Position numbers and translations under genes: made by a program. A stretch of DNA of 64,000 nucleotides, from positions 4,257,465 to 4,321,464 of the forward strand of contig FN649742.1 of assembly GCA_000310025.1 (NCBI GenBank). Reading direction: 5' to 3'. Under the pieces are notes generated by a model. The model saw only the letters and a list, made by a program, of their open reading frames with translations. It was not told where the DNA came from and did not search any database. Of this stretch, positions 44,301 to 56,143 are shown piece by piece (the first letter of the stretch is position 1; each line of letters begins with the position of its first letter). The DNA is from Ectocarpus siliculosus (taxonomy: Eukaryota > Sar > Phaeophyceae > Ectocarpales > Ectocarpaceae).

Positions 44301-47078
44301 GAAAAGCGGCCAGAGCAACAAAAAGCAACAACGCAAAGCGCGCGGTTGGGGCATCTACTTCCACCCAGAAGCTTGCACACAGGAGGAGCGGTGGTAGCAT
44401 AAATAGTAACTTGACACGGGTTTCAAGAATATTTGAGACGTGCAGCACGTAGTAAAGACCGTACGAAGGCGCGTCAAAATAGCGAGCGACTGTATCGTAT
44501 TGGATCATCAAAAGGATGAAAGTCACAAATTATTGGCAGCTCGTTGTGTGACGCTCCTTAGGAGTAGGGCTACCGCTGGCCTTCTGCTTGTTCAGCATGT
44601 CGTGTTTGCTCATGTAACGTTTCAAGGTTACCGATCTGTTCCGCCTCTCTGTGCGTGTGTGTGCTCTGCAGTTACTCTCTTCGCTCTGCACTTCCGTCTC
44701 TTAAGCTTTCCATCGATCACGAGGAGGCGTTTCGATGCCGCAGACGACCGGCGCGGCATCTGACCCGTCCGCCAGGTCGGGCTGGAAACAAACCATTCTA
44801 CGCATACTCCCACAAAAAAAAGCACCGAGATTTCTTGCACCAGCCCCCCAGTCGGCTCGACTGAAAAGGGCCAAACAAGACATGATCTGTTTTGAGTCGA
44901 TTCGACCTGTTTGAGTCGACAAACTAGGTACTCACCTCATTGTCGATGAAGGACTGCTCCCGGTCGGTCAACTTGGCGATGGTGTACTTGTCCTTGAGGG
45001 ACTGCAGGCTGGCCGTGCCGTCGAAGATGTCGCGGTCGAAGCCGATCGTGCCGGCCTCCAAAGCGGCGGCCTCGGTGGCGGAGATCTTGGGAGTGATCTG
45101 CGAAACACACGAGCCAAAACGAGAAGAGGAGCAAAGACAAGAAAACGGCCACCCATCACGAATGAGCTCACGCAAATGTAAGGAGCTGTAGCGGTGACTT
45201 GTCGGAGGAGCTCGTCGAGAAAAAAAACTGACGACCAGTAAATTCTAAACGGACGGTTAATTTTAAACTCGCAAGCATTTCCGAGTCAGTCAGCGCCTAT
45301 GCATACCTCGCGTGAAACTAAGTTTATGAGGAAAATAGAACAGGGAGGGGGTACGCAGATCCAACCCAAACCCTAACATGTAAGCTTCCCAAATTACATA
45401 CTTTTTCCAACATGTTTACGAAAACGAAAACCCTGCGAGGCCTGCTGCACAACGCACACCAGATTGTGACGCAAATCAGAAATTGGTGCGGTTGGCGCCG
45501 CTGATGTTGTCGCAAATTAAAACAAGGTGTGTTGGCGAGTGGGAGGGAGGCAACAACAGGCTCTCTCTGCCTCCCTGCCGTGCCGTACCCGAGTTCCTTT
45601 TCGACGTACCGACCGGAGAGCCGAAAAACAAGAGAGCAACAGCACGTGTTCTGCTGCTGTTTTTCCGAAACACGGGCATCTGATCGGCGAGAAGCCATCC
45701 ATCTACCACGCACGTCCTTGCAACAATGGCGAGGAGCCATCTACCTCGCACGTTATGTAGCTTGCAACAAGAGCGCCGAACGATTGAGGGCCGAATTTCA
45801 CCGCCAATGTCTCGCTGTTGACAGCACTTGTTTCCGCTTCGCCACTGCCGCGTTTGCGAGTTGTACATGAACCTCCAAGAGCATTCTCGGCCATACCCGA
45901 CAACACAGAACGAGTTTTCCCGAGTAAGGTTCTCGTTTGCCAACTCTTGAGCTGGCATGTTTGAAAACACGTCAGGGTGGCTCGTCCTTGAAACTGAATC
46001 AGCAGCAGGCGCGAGGATACTATTATAGTTGATACGCGGATGGATGTCGTCCAGGTTCACCGCTTGTATTTTATCCGGCCGCTTCATGTGACTATCTCCG
46101 TGCGGAGACCTCCCCACCCCACATACACCGCCGTGTGGTCGCCGATCGCCAATTCGGTAGTAACCACATGTACGCTGTACCCCAACGAACAGATACCTAC
46201 TTGTACGAGCCAGCGCCAACAACCCGAGAATAGACTGCTGCACGGCCGGTGTAAACAAGCACGAAAACATGTTAACACTTCACAGGCGGTAAACACGTCC
46301 GTACTTGCTCGGGCGCTTGCACTCCTATCGTACGATGTTGGAGAATCTGGTGACAGGCGATGGCAGCGGTATGCCCGGGGAACGGAGAGGTGTAGACTAC
46401 GCCCGATCGACCAAAGAGAAAAATGTTCACAAAATCCTCAAATCCAAAACCTCGTCGCTTCCACCGACGACCGCTCCAGCAGTGGGGATGTGGGGATGGA
46501 TAACGCGGTTATCGGTCACCCCGCTGCGTACCAATGGTACACATATGAAAACACACACTCGCGAGTGAACTCGACAGGTGGGGTGAGCTCCTCGCAGTAC
46601 TGCTGTAGCCCTGTGTAGCGTGGATATGATCGGATATGGCGGCTTGAACGCGCGAGGGTGGCGGCCCAACTTCAACTGACACGAATTCCTATCTTGGGCG
46701 TTGCGTACTGCCTTGAAAAAAGCAGCAGTCGTGGGCCCGGAGGCCATCCCGAGGAAACAAGCTTCTACGTCAGAGCTAGGCTGGCTGTCTGGTGGGGCAG
46801 GAGGTGGGTCGACTCTGGCTCGCTCGATACAGCGTCGAAAAACACGAAAAAAAACACAGAGCCAGTTGAAGTTCAACTCGCCGTGGTCGTCTTCTTCCTC
46901 CCCTCTTCTTCGGGAGATCTCTCACCTTCTTGGCAAGGTTGTAAGCGGGTGTGATGAACGTCCGCTGCTGGACGTTCGCGACGGCCCGCCCTTGGACGGC
47001 GGCCCGGCTGGTGCCTCGTGCAGCGGAGGCGCCGCGTATGGCGGTCTTGAGTGCGGAGGAAGCGTTTCCGTGATTCAT
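37876..47078 (-). CDS. FadE-type acyl-CoA dehydrogenase, probably mitochondrial
   Basis: Catalyses the first, FAD-dependent step of fatty acyl-CoA beta-oxidation. Fourteen exons join in phase to 776 aa (E. coli FadE has 814): 47078-46926, 45097-44936, 44287-44164, 43767-43644, 43245-43014, 42623-42511, 41781-41571, 41228-41033, 40812-40619, 40106-39912, 39561-39430, 39067-38897, 38555-38358, 38001-37876 (TGA). Matches run end to end: [31 protein letters not shown], the FAD-site [79 protein letters not shown] with the presumed catalytic Glu, and the FadE-specific C-terminal domain ending near [12 protein letters not shown]. The first exon is a 51-residue Arg/Ala/Ser-rich leader lacking acidic residues, typical of mitochondrial import. 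The C-terminus (KSAVA) is not a peroxisomal signal. The gene is head to head with guanylate kinase. Confidence 0.95.
38028..38155. repeat. ~63-bp tandem duplication in the last dehydrogenase intron
   Basis: GAGCGGAAAACATCGAC, CCGAAGCAGGA and surrounding TTGGTTGG recur as GAGCGGAAAACATAGAC, CCGAAGCCGGA. The two copies differ at several positions. Confidence 0.75.
38246..38292 (-). repeat. Dispersed short repeat, copy F
   Basis: The reverse complement carries CGTCGACAGCGCTAGCCGGCT, followed by ATGAAAATACG. It lies in the last intron of the dehydrogenase gene, beside an (AC)n run at 38303-38330. Confidence 0.6.
45098..46925 (-). other. Large first intron of the dehydrogenase, with a 264-codon open frame
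   Basis: This 1.8-kb intron is much longer than the gene's others. A same-strand frame at 45476-46270 is open for 264 codons, with no recognised domain. It contains a diverged tandem duplication of about 42 bp near 45695-45770 (GCCATC, TACC, CGCACGT, GCAACAA). It may be chance, an old insertion or an alternative first exon region. Confidence 0.4.
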
Positions 47079-47515
47079 CGTCGGGGGGTCTTGTTCTCAC
47101 CGGGTGTGCGAGTTCGCAAAAATGGGATAATATCTCCCGCAAGACGGCTGGTAGCTCACAGGCCGGTGTTATTCGCTCTCTAGTGCTCCCTCAGTCTTCT
47201 GGGTCTTGACTTTCCCTCAAGCGTCGTGGTCCTTCGTCAGTCGTATAAGTGTTTTCGGTGGGCCGGGTTGTTGTGAGTGGGAAGAGGGGCAAGATGGCCG
47301 GACCAGGTGCAGATCCGACCGAGGGGGTCCAACGAATAGGAAATACAAATGGTGCGTGGTACGTCGCTGAAATTGCGTCACCCCTATGTTGCAAATTTCT
47401 GCCCGCGTGGTGTGCTCTGGCTCTGTTCTCTCAGTCAAGAAGAGAGCGCGACACACACATCAGTCGTCACACTGGCTTGTGCTTGTCCTCTCTTCTTGTC
47501 TCGCACATCATTCCC
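47079..47515. promoter_or_regulatory. Shared 437-bp head-to-head promoter region
   Basis: Separates the start codons of the dehydrogenase (minus) and guanylate kinase (plus). Both transcripts must begin here unless non-coding 5' exons lie elsewhere. No clear TATA box or initiator was identified. Confidence 0.6.
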
Positions 47516-50500
47516 ATGACCATGTCGTCCTTCGGCCCCTCTGCGCAGCGCACCATGGCCGCTGTGGTCACGGCCTCGGCACTGGGGTCGGTCGCGTACG
47601 CCTGGGTGGCCAAGGGCGGTGGGTCGAGGTCACTGGCTAGGACTGGCGTGTTCGGCAAGAGGTACGCTGATGTTCGCCTTGACCCCTTCGTCTTCGCGCT
47701 TAGCCCCTAGAAAACCAAGAGGAGGCCATTAACCTCGTCTGTATGGAGAGGAAGGCACGTGTGTGCGCTGCGTACGCCTCCTGCTTGGTATTTATGAGTG
47801 TAGTGTTCGGCAAGAACCAGAACGTCTCTTCAGATTCGAAAAACTATCCGACCAACTCGCACGGACACACGTAAGCACAGCACAGCTCAGCTACACGTAC
47901 AAGTTAGTAGTAGGCCGACTCGGTCTGTTTGTTCCGCCGCAGGAGAGGAGATGAATCAGCGCTCCCGGCACGCGCACGCCCAAAACAGCCAGCCGGGTGC
48001 TTCTTGGAACTGCGTCCGCGAATCGGTGCTGATGCAGCGTGGAGATGAAATTTAAAATTTGTTCTACTCTCATGTGCGGCCTCCGTTTCGTACAGTAGTT
48101 CATCCGCTATTCGTCCACCGTTGCTATGCATATAGAAATATCTACAACATAGATGTGGGTGTTGGGGTGGTGGTGTCGGCCCACAACTCACAGCTATATA
48201 GCTGTGAAAACATTTCGCGCGTACGTAAGCGTACAGCAGTCTTGTGTACGCTTCGCCTGCGAACAACACCAGCAACACCAGCAGCCCTCGGTGTTATTTA
48301 GTCGCAGACGCCGTTACACTCTCTATTTAGACAAAACCCTGACCCCACTACTTGGACGACCTGCTGCTGTGTGCAGATGCCACATTTACCAAATTACCCC
48401 ACGGAGAGAAAAAAGAAACCTCGTTCTAGCACGAAGCCGCATATGGTGGCTGGTATAGACTGCAAGCTATGTACTTCCAAGTACAATAGTAGGATGATGA
48501 TGGGTGAATCGTTCGCCAGGCTCGGGTTCCTCACAGACACTGCTGTCGAGCGAAGACGTATACTGCTGTACCTCGCTGACTGTTCTGTTAGACAACCTAA
48601 TCCTGAGCCACAACCCGCAAGTCCACAAGACTTGTTCGATCTCGTCCGATTAATCATCGAACCCGGTCGTCTCAGGGCACGGGAAGGTTAGACCGAAGTG
48701 TTTTAGGTTGATAAGTCTAATGACCTCGGCTGTACGTCCGCTTGGTCCCAACCTACTGCCTCAAACCTGTTGTCTCAGTATGTACAGCAGTAGCTCCGCC
48801 ACCAACCCCCTCTCTCACGGATAACACCAATTGCCTCAAACCCGTTGTCTCAGGTACTATACACGTCACCCCCTCCCCCCCCCCTGATGCCTCCTCTCAG
48901 CCAGCACCTTTGTCTTCTCCGTGAATTTCGCCCCGCTTTCTTCTCCGCCTGTCTCTCATTCCGTCGTCCATCTCTCTGCCTGAGCAGCACGGTTACCTGC
49001 TCTGCGGGCAATGCTGCCGGCGGCGACGCGGCTAGCCTCAAGCCCCTCGTCATTTGCGGCCCATCCGGTGTGGGGAAGGTACGTGGGTGTGATGTTTGGT
49101 GAGCGGGAGGATGTGTGTGGGGGGGATCGCGGGCGTTGAGACGAAGGACCTTGGAGGCACTCAACGGGGGGGTGCGACAGAAGGTGGTACGGCCGGCAGG
49201 ACGCATCCTGAGGCGTGTTCCGTGTTTGCAGAACCGCGGTTGCTAGCGTACCATCGATGTTGTTGTCCATGCTGCAACTGGAAAGCTGTCGAAAACTGTC
49301 GCAGATATTATGCATACGTTTCCCCCCGAGTGTCCAGACGGCCTCGATTTTTTATTTTTGCTGTCGGGGCCCCCGCCATGTGGTACTGCAGTATACACTT
49401 TCCTCGAGTAGAGTTATGCCACCATGGGTTTGCAACGACAGGACCAACAGCAGCGGAAAGCAAGAAACGCGATGGAAAGACGGACTGCCACCCAAAGCCA
49501 CGCTCGTTGACCAGTTAACCAGAGTTCGTGTGTAGTTTTTGTTCTCTTCAACCTCCCCCCCCCAACTGAAACCCCGCCATCTTTCGGAGAGATTTTTCTC
49601 AAACCACCCTAACGTATTTTGTTGTTTTTCGTGAGTGTGGATGCATAGCAGTATACCGTTTTGGGGTAGAGGTCGGCCTGTGGCCACGGAAAGCGTCCGC
49701 GTACATTGGACCGGTACGGACCGGTACGGATTCCAGAAAGGAACTGAGCAGTTACCGGAAGGGCTTGCAATATCAAGACAACAGCTGACAACACCAACGA
49801 CAACCATAACGCTCCCCCCGGCAGGGCACGCTGATCAACATGCTGCGCGAAGACTTCCCCGGTCGGTTCGGTTTCTCCGTGAGCCACACCACGAGGAAGC
49901 CGAGGCCCGGAGAGGTGGACGGCACGCACTACTACTTCAGCGACAAGCGGGAGATGCAGGCGGAGATCGACGACAACAAGTTCATCGAGCACGCGAACGT
50001 GCACGCGAACTTGTACGGAACGAGGTACGTATGCGTAGAATGAGAGAAGGCGTTTCGCATATGCAGGCATACATGCAAGCATTACAGTATGTGGAACTTG
50101 TTGGGCTTATCGCATCACCAAAAGGGGGAGTTAGTGTTCTTTGTGGTGGTTTTGTCTTGATAAATGTTTTCGGGATCGATGTCGTCGCGCGCTGGACTGT
50201 GTAGCGTTTTTTTATAGTAGTGCGTGCGTGCGTGTTGCCTGTTATTTGTTATTGTCATCGACGCTTTCCGGTTGCCCATTGAAAAGACGTCAGTCTCGGA
50301 GCGGTTTTGCAGAAAATGCATTTGAAGGCCAGGACATGGTACCCCATGAGTGTGTGTGTGTGTTTCTTGCAGTAGCATCGACCGCTTAAACCGGCCCATC
50401 AATGAAAACACGCCAGCTTTCATTTTTATTTTTCGTTCTTTTATCGCGAACACGCTTAGGTACGTGTGTGCGTGTGTTTTATTTGGGGGGGGGGAGGTCG

Positions 50501-52271
50501 ATCGGTCAGGTTACGTGGATGCAGAGAGTGGCAACGCCAGGAAACCTTCGGAGCTACACGTATCTATTTATCGATCGATCTATCCAGCTTGCGCGGTACA
50601 GTATGCGCATGGCCGGAGTGCAGTGCTCCCACACTCCCTGCCATTGTATGTGAGTTATCGCATCTCCTCTATAATGTTTGTCGCCCCAAGTGGAGGCAGC
50701 GGCGCCAACGACAGTGTCCCACACACGCTCACACGCTCGCCCGTTCCTTTTGAACAGCGCGCTTTGGTATCCGCTTCGATACGGGCACAAGCTCGGGACG
50801 TGCCTCCTCTTGCAGACCCTATCCGTTGTTGTTGTTGAATGCCATTGACTGTACACACACGGCCAATTTGTCCCCACCGCGGTCCCCGGCCCCCTTCCTA
50901 TTGTAACTCGTTGCGGGGGGGGGGGCACCGGAACACACATGAAGGTGTACCAAAAGTTTTTGTATTGTTTTTTTTCACCAACCACAAAGCCCGATCTCCT
51001 CTCCTCCCGCCGCCTCTCCCCGTCGACGATTTGCTGCACTCTGCATACCTTGTAGCATCGCGGCGGTCCAGACCGTCACCGCTTCAGGAAAGATCTGCAT
51101 CCTCGACATCGACGTCCAGGGCGTCAAGTCCGTCCGCGGCGCTGGCCGGGGCGTGTTGGACCCCCACTACCTTTTCATTTCGGCGCCGTCGATGGAGGTG
51201 TTGGAGGCTAGGCTTAGGGGCAGGTGTGTGCGGCTGTTTTGCCCCCCCCCCCGTGGATGTCGCGTGTTGTATTGTAAGGGCGTCAAGAACTAGCTCGACG
51301 GTGTTTTTGGTCTCTCGGCCAAACGTGCTGGTTGTCGGGACAATCGAACGATGCCATCGTCTCTCTCTCTTGTCTCTCTCTCTCCCCCGCCCTCCCTTGT
51401 CGAACTTCTCAGATAGATCACCTTTGTGGCTGCCCCATATGGAAAGACTTGACTCTTTTTTTTTCACAAACACGTTTTGTTTTTTGTTGAATAACAGGTC
51501 AACTCCGCTGATATTTTTGTATTTGTCTGTCGGATGTATGTTCATCTCCCAGCTTTTTTTTTGGTGCGTGTGTCTAACTCACTTTGATGTCTTCGCAACT
51601 CAGAGGGACGGAGACGGAAGAGGCTCTGCAGCGACGATTGGCCAACGCGAACGCGGAGATGGAGTATGGGCTGGAGGCCGACAACTTCGAGAAGGTATGC
51701 ATGCTCTCACTACCTTCCTGTGTACAGTAGCAAGGACCTCGGGCTTACAACACACGTAGAACGGTTAACACACAACCCCAAAGAACCGGGGAGCAAGAAA
51801 AGAGATCCGAGAAGAATGAAGGACTGATTGGCTCAGGTGTGCTTGTTGGATAGGGTTTCGCGGTAAAGATGAGCCGCTGTGATGCGGGTAAGGGTGGTGT
51901 CGTCTGAGGCCCGGCCCGAAGGCTGGTGATGGGGTGGCTGACGTTTCCTTACCCTCCCCTCGGCGCTCGTTAGGTTACGGAAAACATTTTTGAGTCACCT
52001 TTGGCAAAGTAGGGAGGAACGGTTGGCCATCGGCGCTCGGCCCTGTGGGAAACAATGCTCCGTACTCTCTCGAGGACGCGTGGTCAAAACAACGAAGGCA
52101 TGCAAAACATAATGAGAGTACGCCCCCCTTCCCTCTGCGCTCGTGCGCCAGGTGGTGGTCAACGATGGCCTCGAGGAGGCGTACGCGGAGTTGAAGGAGA
52201 CAGCCAAGGCGTGGTACCCCCAGCTCGCGTTGGACGAGAAAATCAAGGCCGGAAACCCGACCGAGGCGTAA
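47516..52271 (+). CDS. Guanylate kinase (GMP kinase)
   Basis: Phosphorylates GMP/dGMP with ATP to give GDP/dGDP. Six exons join in phase to 271 aa: 47516-47661, 48988-49078, 49825-50024, 51056-51223, 51604-51694 and 52152-52271 (TAA). The P-loop GPSGVGKGT is split by an intron. It is followed by [19 protein letters not shown], the GMP-binding block, then [30 protein letters not shown], the lid-like [16 protein letters not shown] and [14 protein letters not shown]. These cover the whole roughly 200-aa kinase fold. About 70 extra N-terminal residues include a short hydrophobic helix ([18 protein letters not shown]) and an Arg/Gly/Ser stretch. This suggests organelle import or membrane anchoring, not the plain cytosolic form, though the start at 47516 is a choice between nearby ATGs. 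Introns carry two copies of the dispersed repeat. Confidence 0.95.
50248..50325 (+). repeat. Dispersed short repeat, copy B
   Basis: TATTGTCATCGACG, CCATTGAAAAGACGTCAG and CTCGGAGCGGTT match copy A closely in the second half. It lies in the guanylate kinase intron after 50024. Confidence 0.7.
50368..50430 (+). repeat. Dispersed short repeat, copy C
   Basis: GTAGCATCGACCGC and AAACCGGCCCATCAATGAAA, preceded by a (GT)n run. It is in the same intron and orientation as copy B, about 120 bases away. Confidence 0.7.
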
Positions 52272-53966
52272 ACGACCAACGATACCATCCGTGAAAAAAA
52301 ACGCCCTTTAAATTGTGGTAATTCGAGTACCTAAGAGCAAGAGGAACGTGGCCTTGGCGGTACCGAGAGCGTGCGCGCGCCCGGGGGGGGGGGCGCAGCG
52401 GCTCCACCCCGAACCTGGCGTGTAGAAAACTTTGGCGTGCACGAAGGGAATATTGTGCGTCTTCGATCTACCTCGAAAATGTTTTGTGGCCGCTCTTGTG
52501 GAAGATTTTTTCCCATGAACCTTGTGCACGAAAGAACAAGTCCTACGATACAGTTCCCCATCTCAGACGACGGCAAGGTGCTGAAAACTGAACGGGTATC
52601 GTGGTGTTGATTGTATTCCCCGTCTGGTGTGTTCTCTCTTTGGGAAGGGGCGACTTATATTGGCACCATCGTTCCCATCCTGCCTCGATGCCCCCCCGCG
52701 GAATGTTGTATTCAGCGGTAGCCGGTAGGGAGGCGTGGTTGTAGAACCAAGCCGCGTGGCACGTATATGAAAAGGCATCCAGGTTTTGCAATGCTTTGTC
52801 TCTTGTTTTTGCTACGGGTATGTTACTATGGCGTGCTCGGTACGGGGCCCTCCCTTGTTTTTTTTTTTGTCTGCTTGCTTACGAGAGGCCTCGGGCATTG
52901 CGTCGACATAGATACCGTCGGCGTTTTCTGTTGTTTTTGCCCGCCGCGGCTCCGACTCGAAGGATTTGTTTCCCCTCTCGGGGGGTGTCTCGCGCCTGCT
53001 CGTTGTTTAGACGCGCGCGCGTGTGTTTGTTGTGTGCTGTGTTGTTGTTCGGTTCCCTGTGCCCTCAGCCAAAAGGGGCGACGACCACCTGACCGTAGCG
53101 GTAGCGTAGAACCTTCGACGCGTGTCTTGCAAGGACATGTGTCCCCCAACCGGAGGCTATTATTAATAGTCCGCACAGGTATGTATGCAGGTTGTGGATC
53201 ATGTCCCGTTGGCGGTGGACGTTAGGTGCGCTGATTGGTGTATACGGATATCTGTATGACGTATTTGATGGTAAGCCTGCTGTGTATGTAAATGTTAAGC
53301 CCGTCGTTGTTCGTCGAATTGTTATTATTTTTTTTATTTTTTTTTATTCGCGCTTTTTCTTCCAACTAAAGGAACAAAAAATGACTAAATCTGGAGGGGC
53401 AAATTGCCCGGTCGGAAGAGGGGCTGGTCTCTTTTGGTCTGGTGACGACCGCGACAATCTTGTTTTTGGTGTTTGTTGTTGCCTGCCAAGACGTGGGGAA
53501 TTTCTCGGCGTCTGGTTGCACTAAGCCTAACTTAGCTAAGCTACCGTACACCGTGTGATGCATGAAGCGTAGGCGCACGGACAGACGCGCGCAACGAATC
53601 GTGCGTGTGTATGCCATGTTATTTGCGTGCATACGACCTGGGCGTTGTGTCATGTCGAGCCTGGCTTTTTTTTTTTTTCGTGCCTTTGAAACTGCTGGTC
53701 CTTCACGGGGCCGGGAAATTGATAAAACGTACGTATGGTTTTGTTTTCTTGTCCCTGCTGGTGCTATCGGCCCAACATACTTTTTTCGACAGAAATTCCG
53801 GGTATGGTGGATAGATACTGGTGTAGCCTGATATTTTTTTTTCTCTGTGTGTCAAATTCCGATCCCGGGGTTAGAAATCGCACAGACTGCTGTGTACGCG
53901 TGCATCGCTCCCTCTCTCGTCATGCGAACCTCCCGCCTCCGACCTTACGGTCTCTGGTCGGGTTGA
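52272..53966. other. Intergenic, no supportable gene
   Basis: Follows the guanylate kinase stop. Contains G and T homopolymers and short frames only. It presumably includes the kinase 3' UTR. Confidence 0.45.
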
Positions 53967-54295
53967 TGCCTCGAAAAGAAACAACGACACCATCCGCTCC
54001 CAACCCCTGGGGTCTGGCACAGCCGAAGCACACCCCACAGGATGGAGAAGCCACGACAGAGACTCACCAGCCTTCGGAGAACAATGACTCCACCGATGAC
54101 CTGCATAATATTATCCAGGACTTGTTCATGGATACGACCAAATGCCGTATTTTTTCTACATTCAGTGCCCCACCCGTCGTCGTCTCCGACGAAATACGTT
54201 TCTTCGCGTACCTTCCCCCTCTTCTCCCACCAAACCCGCCCAGCGACAAGGGCAACGACCATCAGTCAAGCCGCCCACCGTGCGATGATATGTAG
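53967..54295 (+). CDS. Small hypothetical ORF
   Basis: A 109-codon frame starts MPRKETTTPSAPNP and ends PPCDDM. It is acidic and Pro/Thr/Ser-rich with a short helical centre (DDLHNIIQDLFMDT). There is no recognised domain, no neighbouring exon and no regulatory evidence. The opposite strand is also open here, which weakens the case. Confidence 0.2.
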
Positions 54296-55245
54296 CTTGC
54301 TGTCGGACAAAACTCACTGTGCGTCCTTGCGCGCTCAACCGCCGACTTACTGTACCTACTAATGGGCTCCATTGGCCAAAGAGAAAATCAACGAGCAAAT
54401 AAACGGACACCCAGACCCAAACACGAAGAGCGATCGATCGTAGAATGAAGACACAAAACAATGTGGCCCTACCACAGCAGCAGTGGAAACCAAACGTGAA
54501 CTCGAAAATCACGAGATTTTTACCCTGCCCTTGTCACTTGTACACTCAACTTACAAGCACACAGACAAGCGTCACGCATACTGTACACGTATGCACATTA
54601 TGACACTATTATGAAACGAAGCGCCGCAACATCTTTCGCCCGGACACACAACAAGGGTGCGTGCCTTGGGCCCCACGTGGCATAAAAACGAGGTACGCGC
54701 ACACCCTTTCCTCGCGTTACCTACATGCCGGTGCTGCTGGTTGTGTTTAAACCGGCGCATGTTCGCAGTGCCCTTACACCACAGCTGCATCCACAAGCCG
54801 TCACGCTCATCACCCACGCAAACCTGTCGAAAACCCAGGTTCATTGCCCCGCCAGCGGCGAGCAACAGGGCGGCCTCACGAAAACACGGCCGGCTCCGTC
54901 GCGCCCCCCTCGTGTGCCGCTAAAACAAGTGGTACGGTTTATCTACATGTACTTGTAGGCGTTTGGAATCTCCTTTCCGAACGTTTCTGGGCACAAGACG
55001 GCCTACATCTTGCCGCAAACCAACCCGTCAATCCATGTGATGCTCATCACTATTTACACATCCGACAACTCCGTCGTGCTTTTAATCACAGTCGGTCACC
55101 GTGATGCCCGACCTAATCAACATGCAGTACCGAGAGCCATGGAACAAAAAAAAAAAATGATGCGGTATCAATGCGATATCAATGCGATATCAACAATGCG
55201 ATACCATCTTGACTAATACCTTGTTTACGTGTCGCCTGCGCCTCT
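54296..55245. other. Intergenic, no supportable gene
   Basis: No domain or splice-supported frame. A short duplicated CAATGCGATATCA word lies at about 55168-55195. Confidence 0.45.
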
Positions 55246-56082
55246 TTGCTACCCACGCATGTCCAAAGGACTGCGTTCATGCACGCGTATTCGCGTGACG
55301 GCCCGTCGCCGTCTCCTCCTTACCCCCCCCCCCCCGGACCCTATCAACAAACAAACCTGGAAATAAATGTCGTCCCGAGATCGAGGAACGTGTTTTACTC
55401 ACCCCGCCCCAGACCCCTCGCGCAAGCGTCCCAGCGAACCGCAAAACAACCAAATCCCACGGGTAGCCGAGATGTAAACCGGTTATCTTGCGGGCCGTGG
55501 CTTGGCAACCCACCACGCAATAGTCGTCACCACCACCGCCACCATCACCACTCTATGTACAGAACCCGACCACACCGCTACAACAGCACGAAAGCCTCCA
55601 ACGCATACGAAAACCATCCCACGGAAAATAGCTCGACATATATAGAGCTACATACATACGTTCGTACGTCCACAAATGAACATCTTGTACCCGGACGGCG
55701 AGACACAAAATACACACCACACGCGCGCGACCATCTCCATCGAATACATATCCCCACTTGTCCCCACTCACACCCTCAACAAACCATTCCGCGAATAGAT
55801 CTCTTGCGGAAGCGGGTAAGTCTGCACCCTTTTCATTCCTTGCCGATACAGAACCAAGTGCAAAATGATTTCATGCTTGAGCACCTTTTCTCTGACCGCC
55901 GGGCGCCACACGCCACCCCCACTGCAAACCGCACGATGGTTGCGCACGAGAACGGTGTCACAACTTACACACGACAGCGAACGACACAAACGACATACAT
56001 ACATTCTCCCTTTTATACATGCCAATCAGCGCGGTGCTTGTCGTCCGTAGATCCCCCCCCCCCTGATAACACTCGCTTCTGA
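55246..56082 (+). CDS. Hypothetical long ORF, 278 codons
   Basis: The longest open frame in this convergent spacer, rich in Pro, His, Thr, Arg and Tyr, with a HHHRHHHH tract near residues 95-103. No domain, signal peptide or conserved-looking block is visible. The local sequence is poor in T on this strand, which lowers stop-codon frequency, so chance openness is likely. A single-exon unknown gene cannot be excluded. Confidence 0.2.
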   Translation: MLPTHVQRTAFMHAYSRDGPSPSPPYPPPPGPYQQTNLEINVVPRSRNVFYSPRPRPLAQASQRTAKQPNPTGSRDVNRLSCGPWLGNPPRNSRHHHRHHHHSMYRTRPHRYNSTKASNAYENHPTENSSTYIELHTYVRTSTNEHLVPGRRDTKYTPHARDHLHRIHIPTCPHSHPQQTIPRIDLLRKRVSLHPFHSLPIQNQVQNDFMLEHLFSDRRAPHATPTANRTMVAHENGVTTYTRQRTTQTTYIHSPFYTCQSARCLSSVDPPPPDNTRF

Positions 56083-56143
56083 GTACGTCATTTGAGCTTT
56101 ACATGTGTTTTTACTCCGCCCAGGGAAATAAGGGCGTCTCAAC

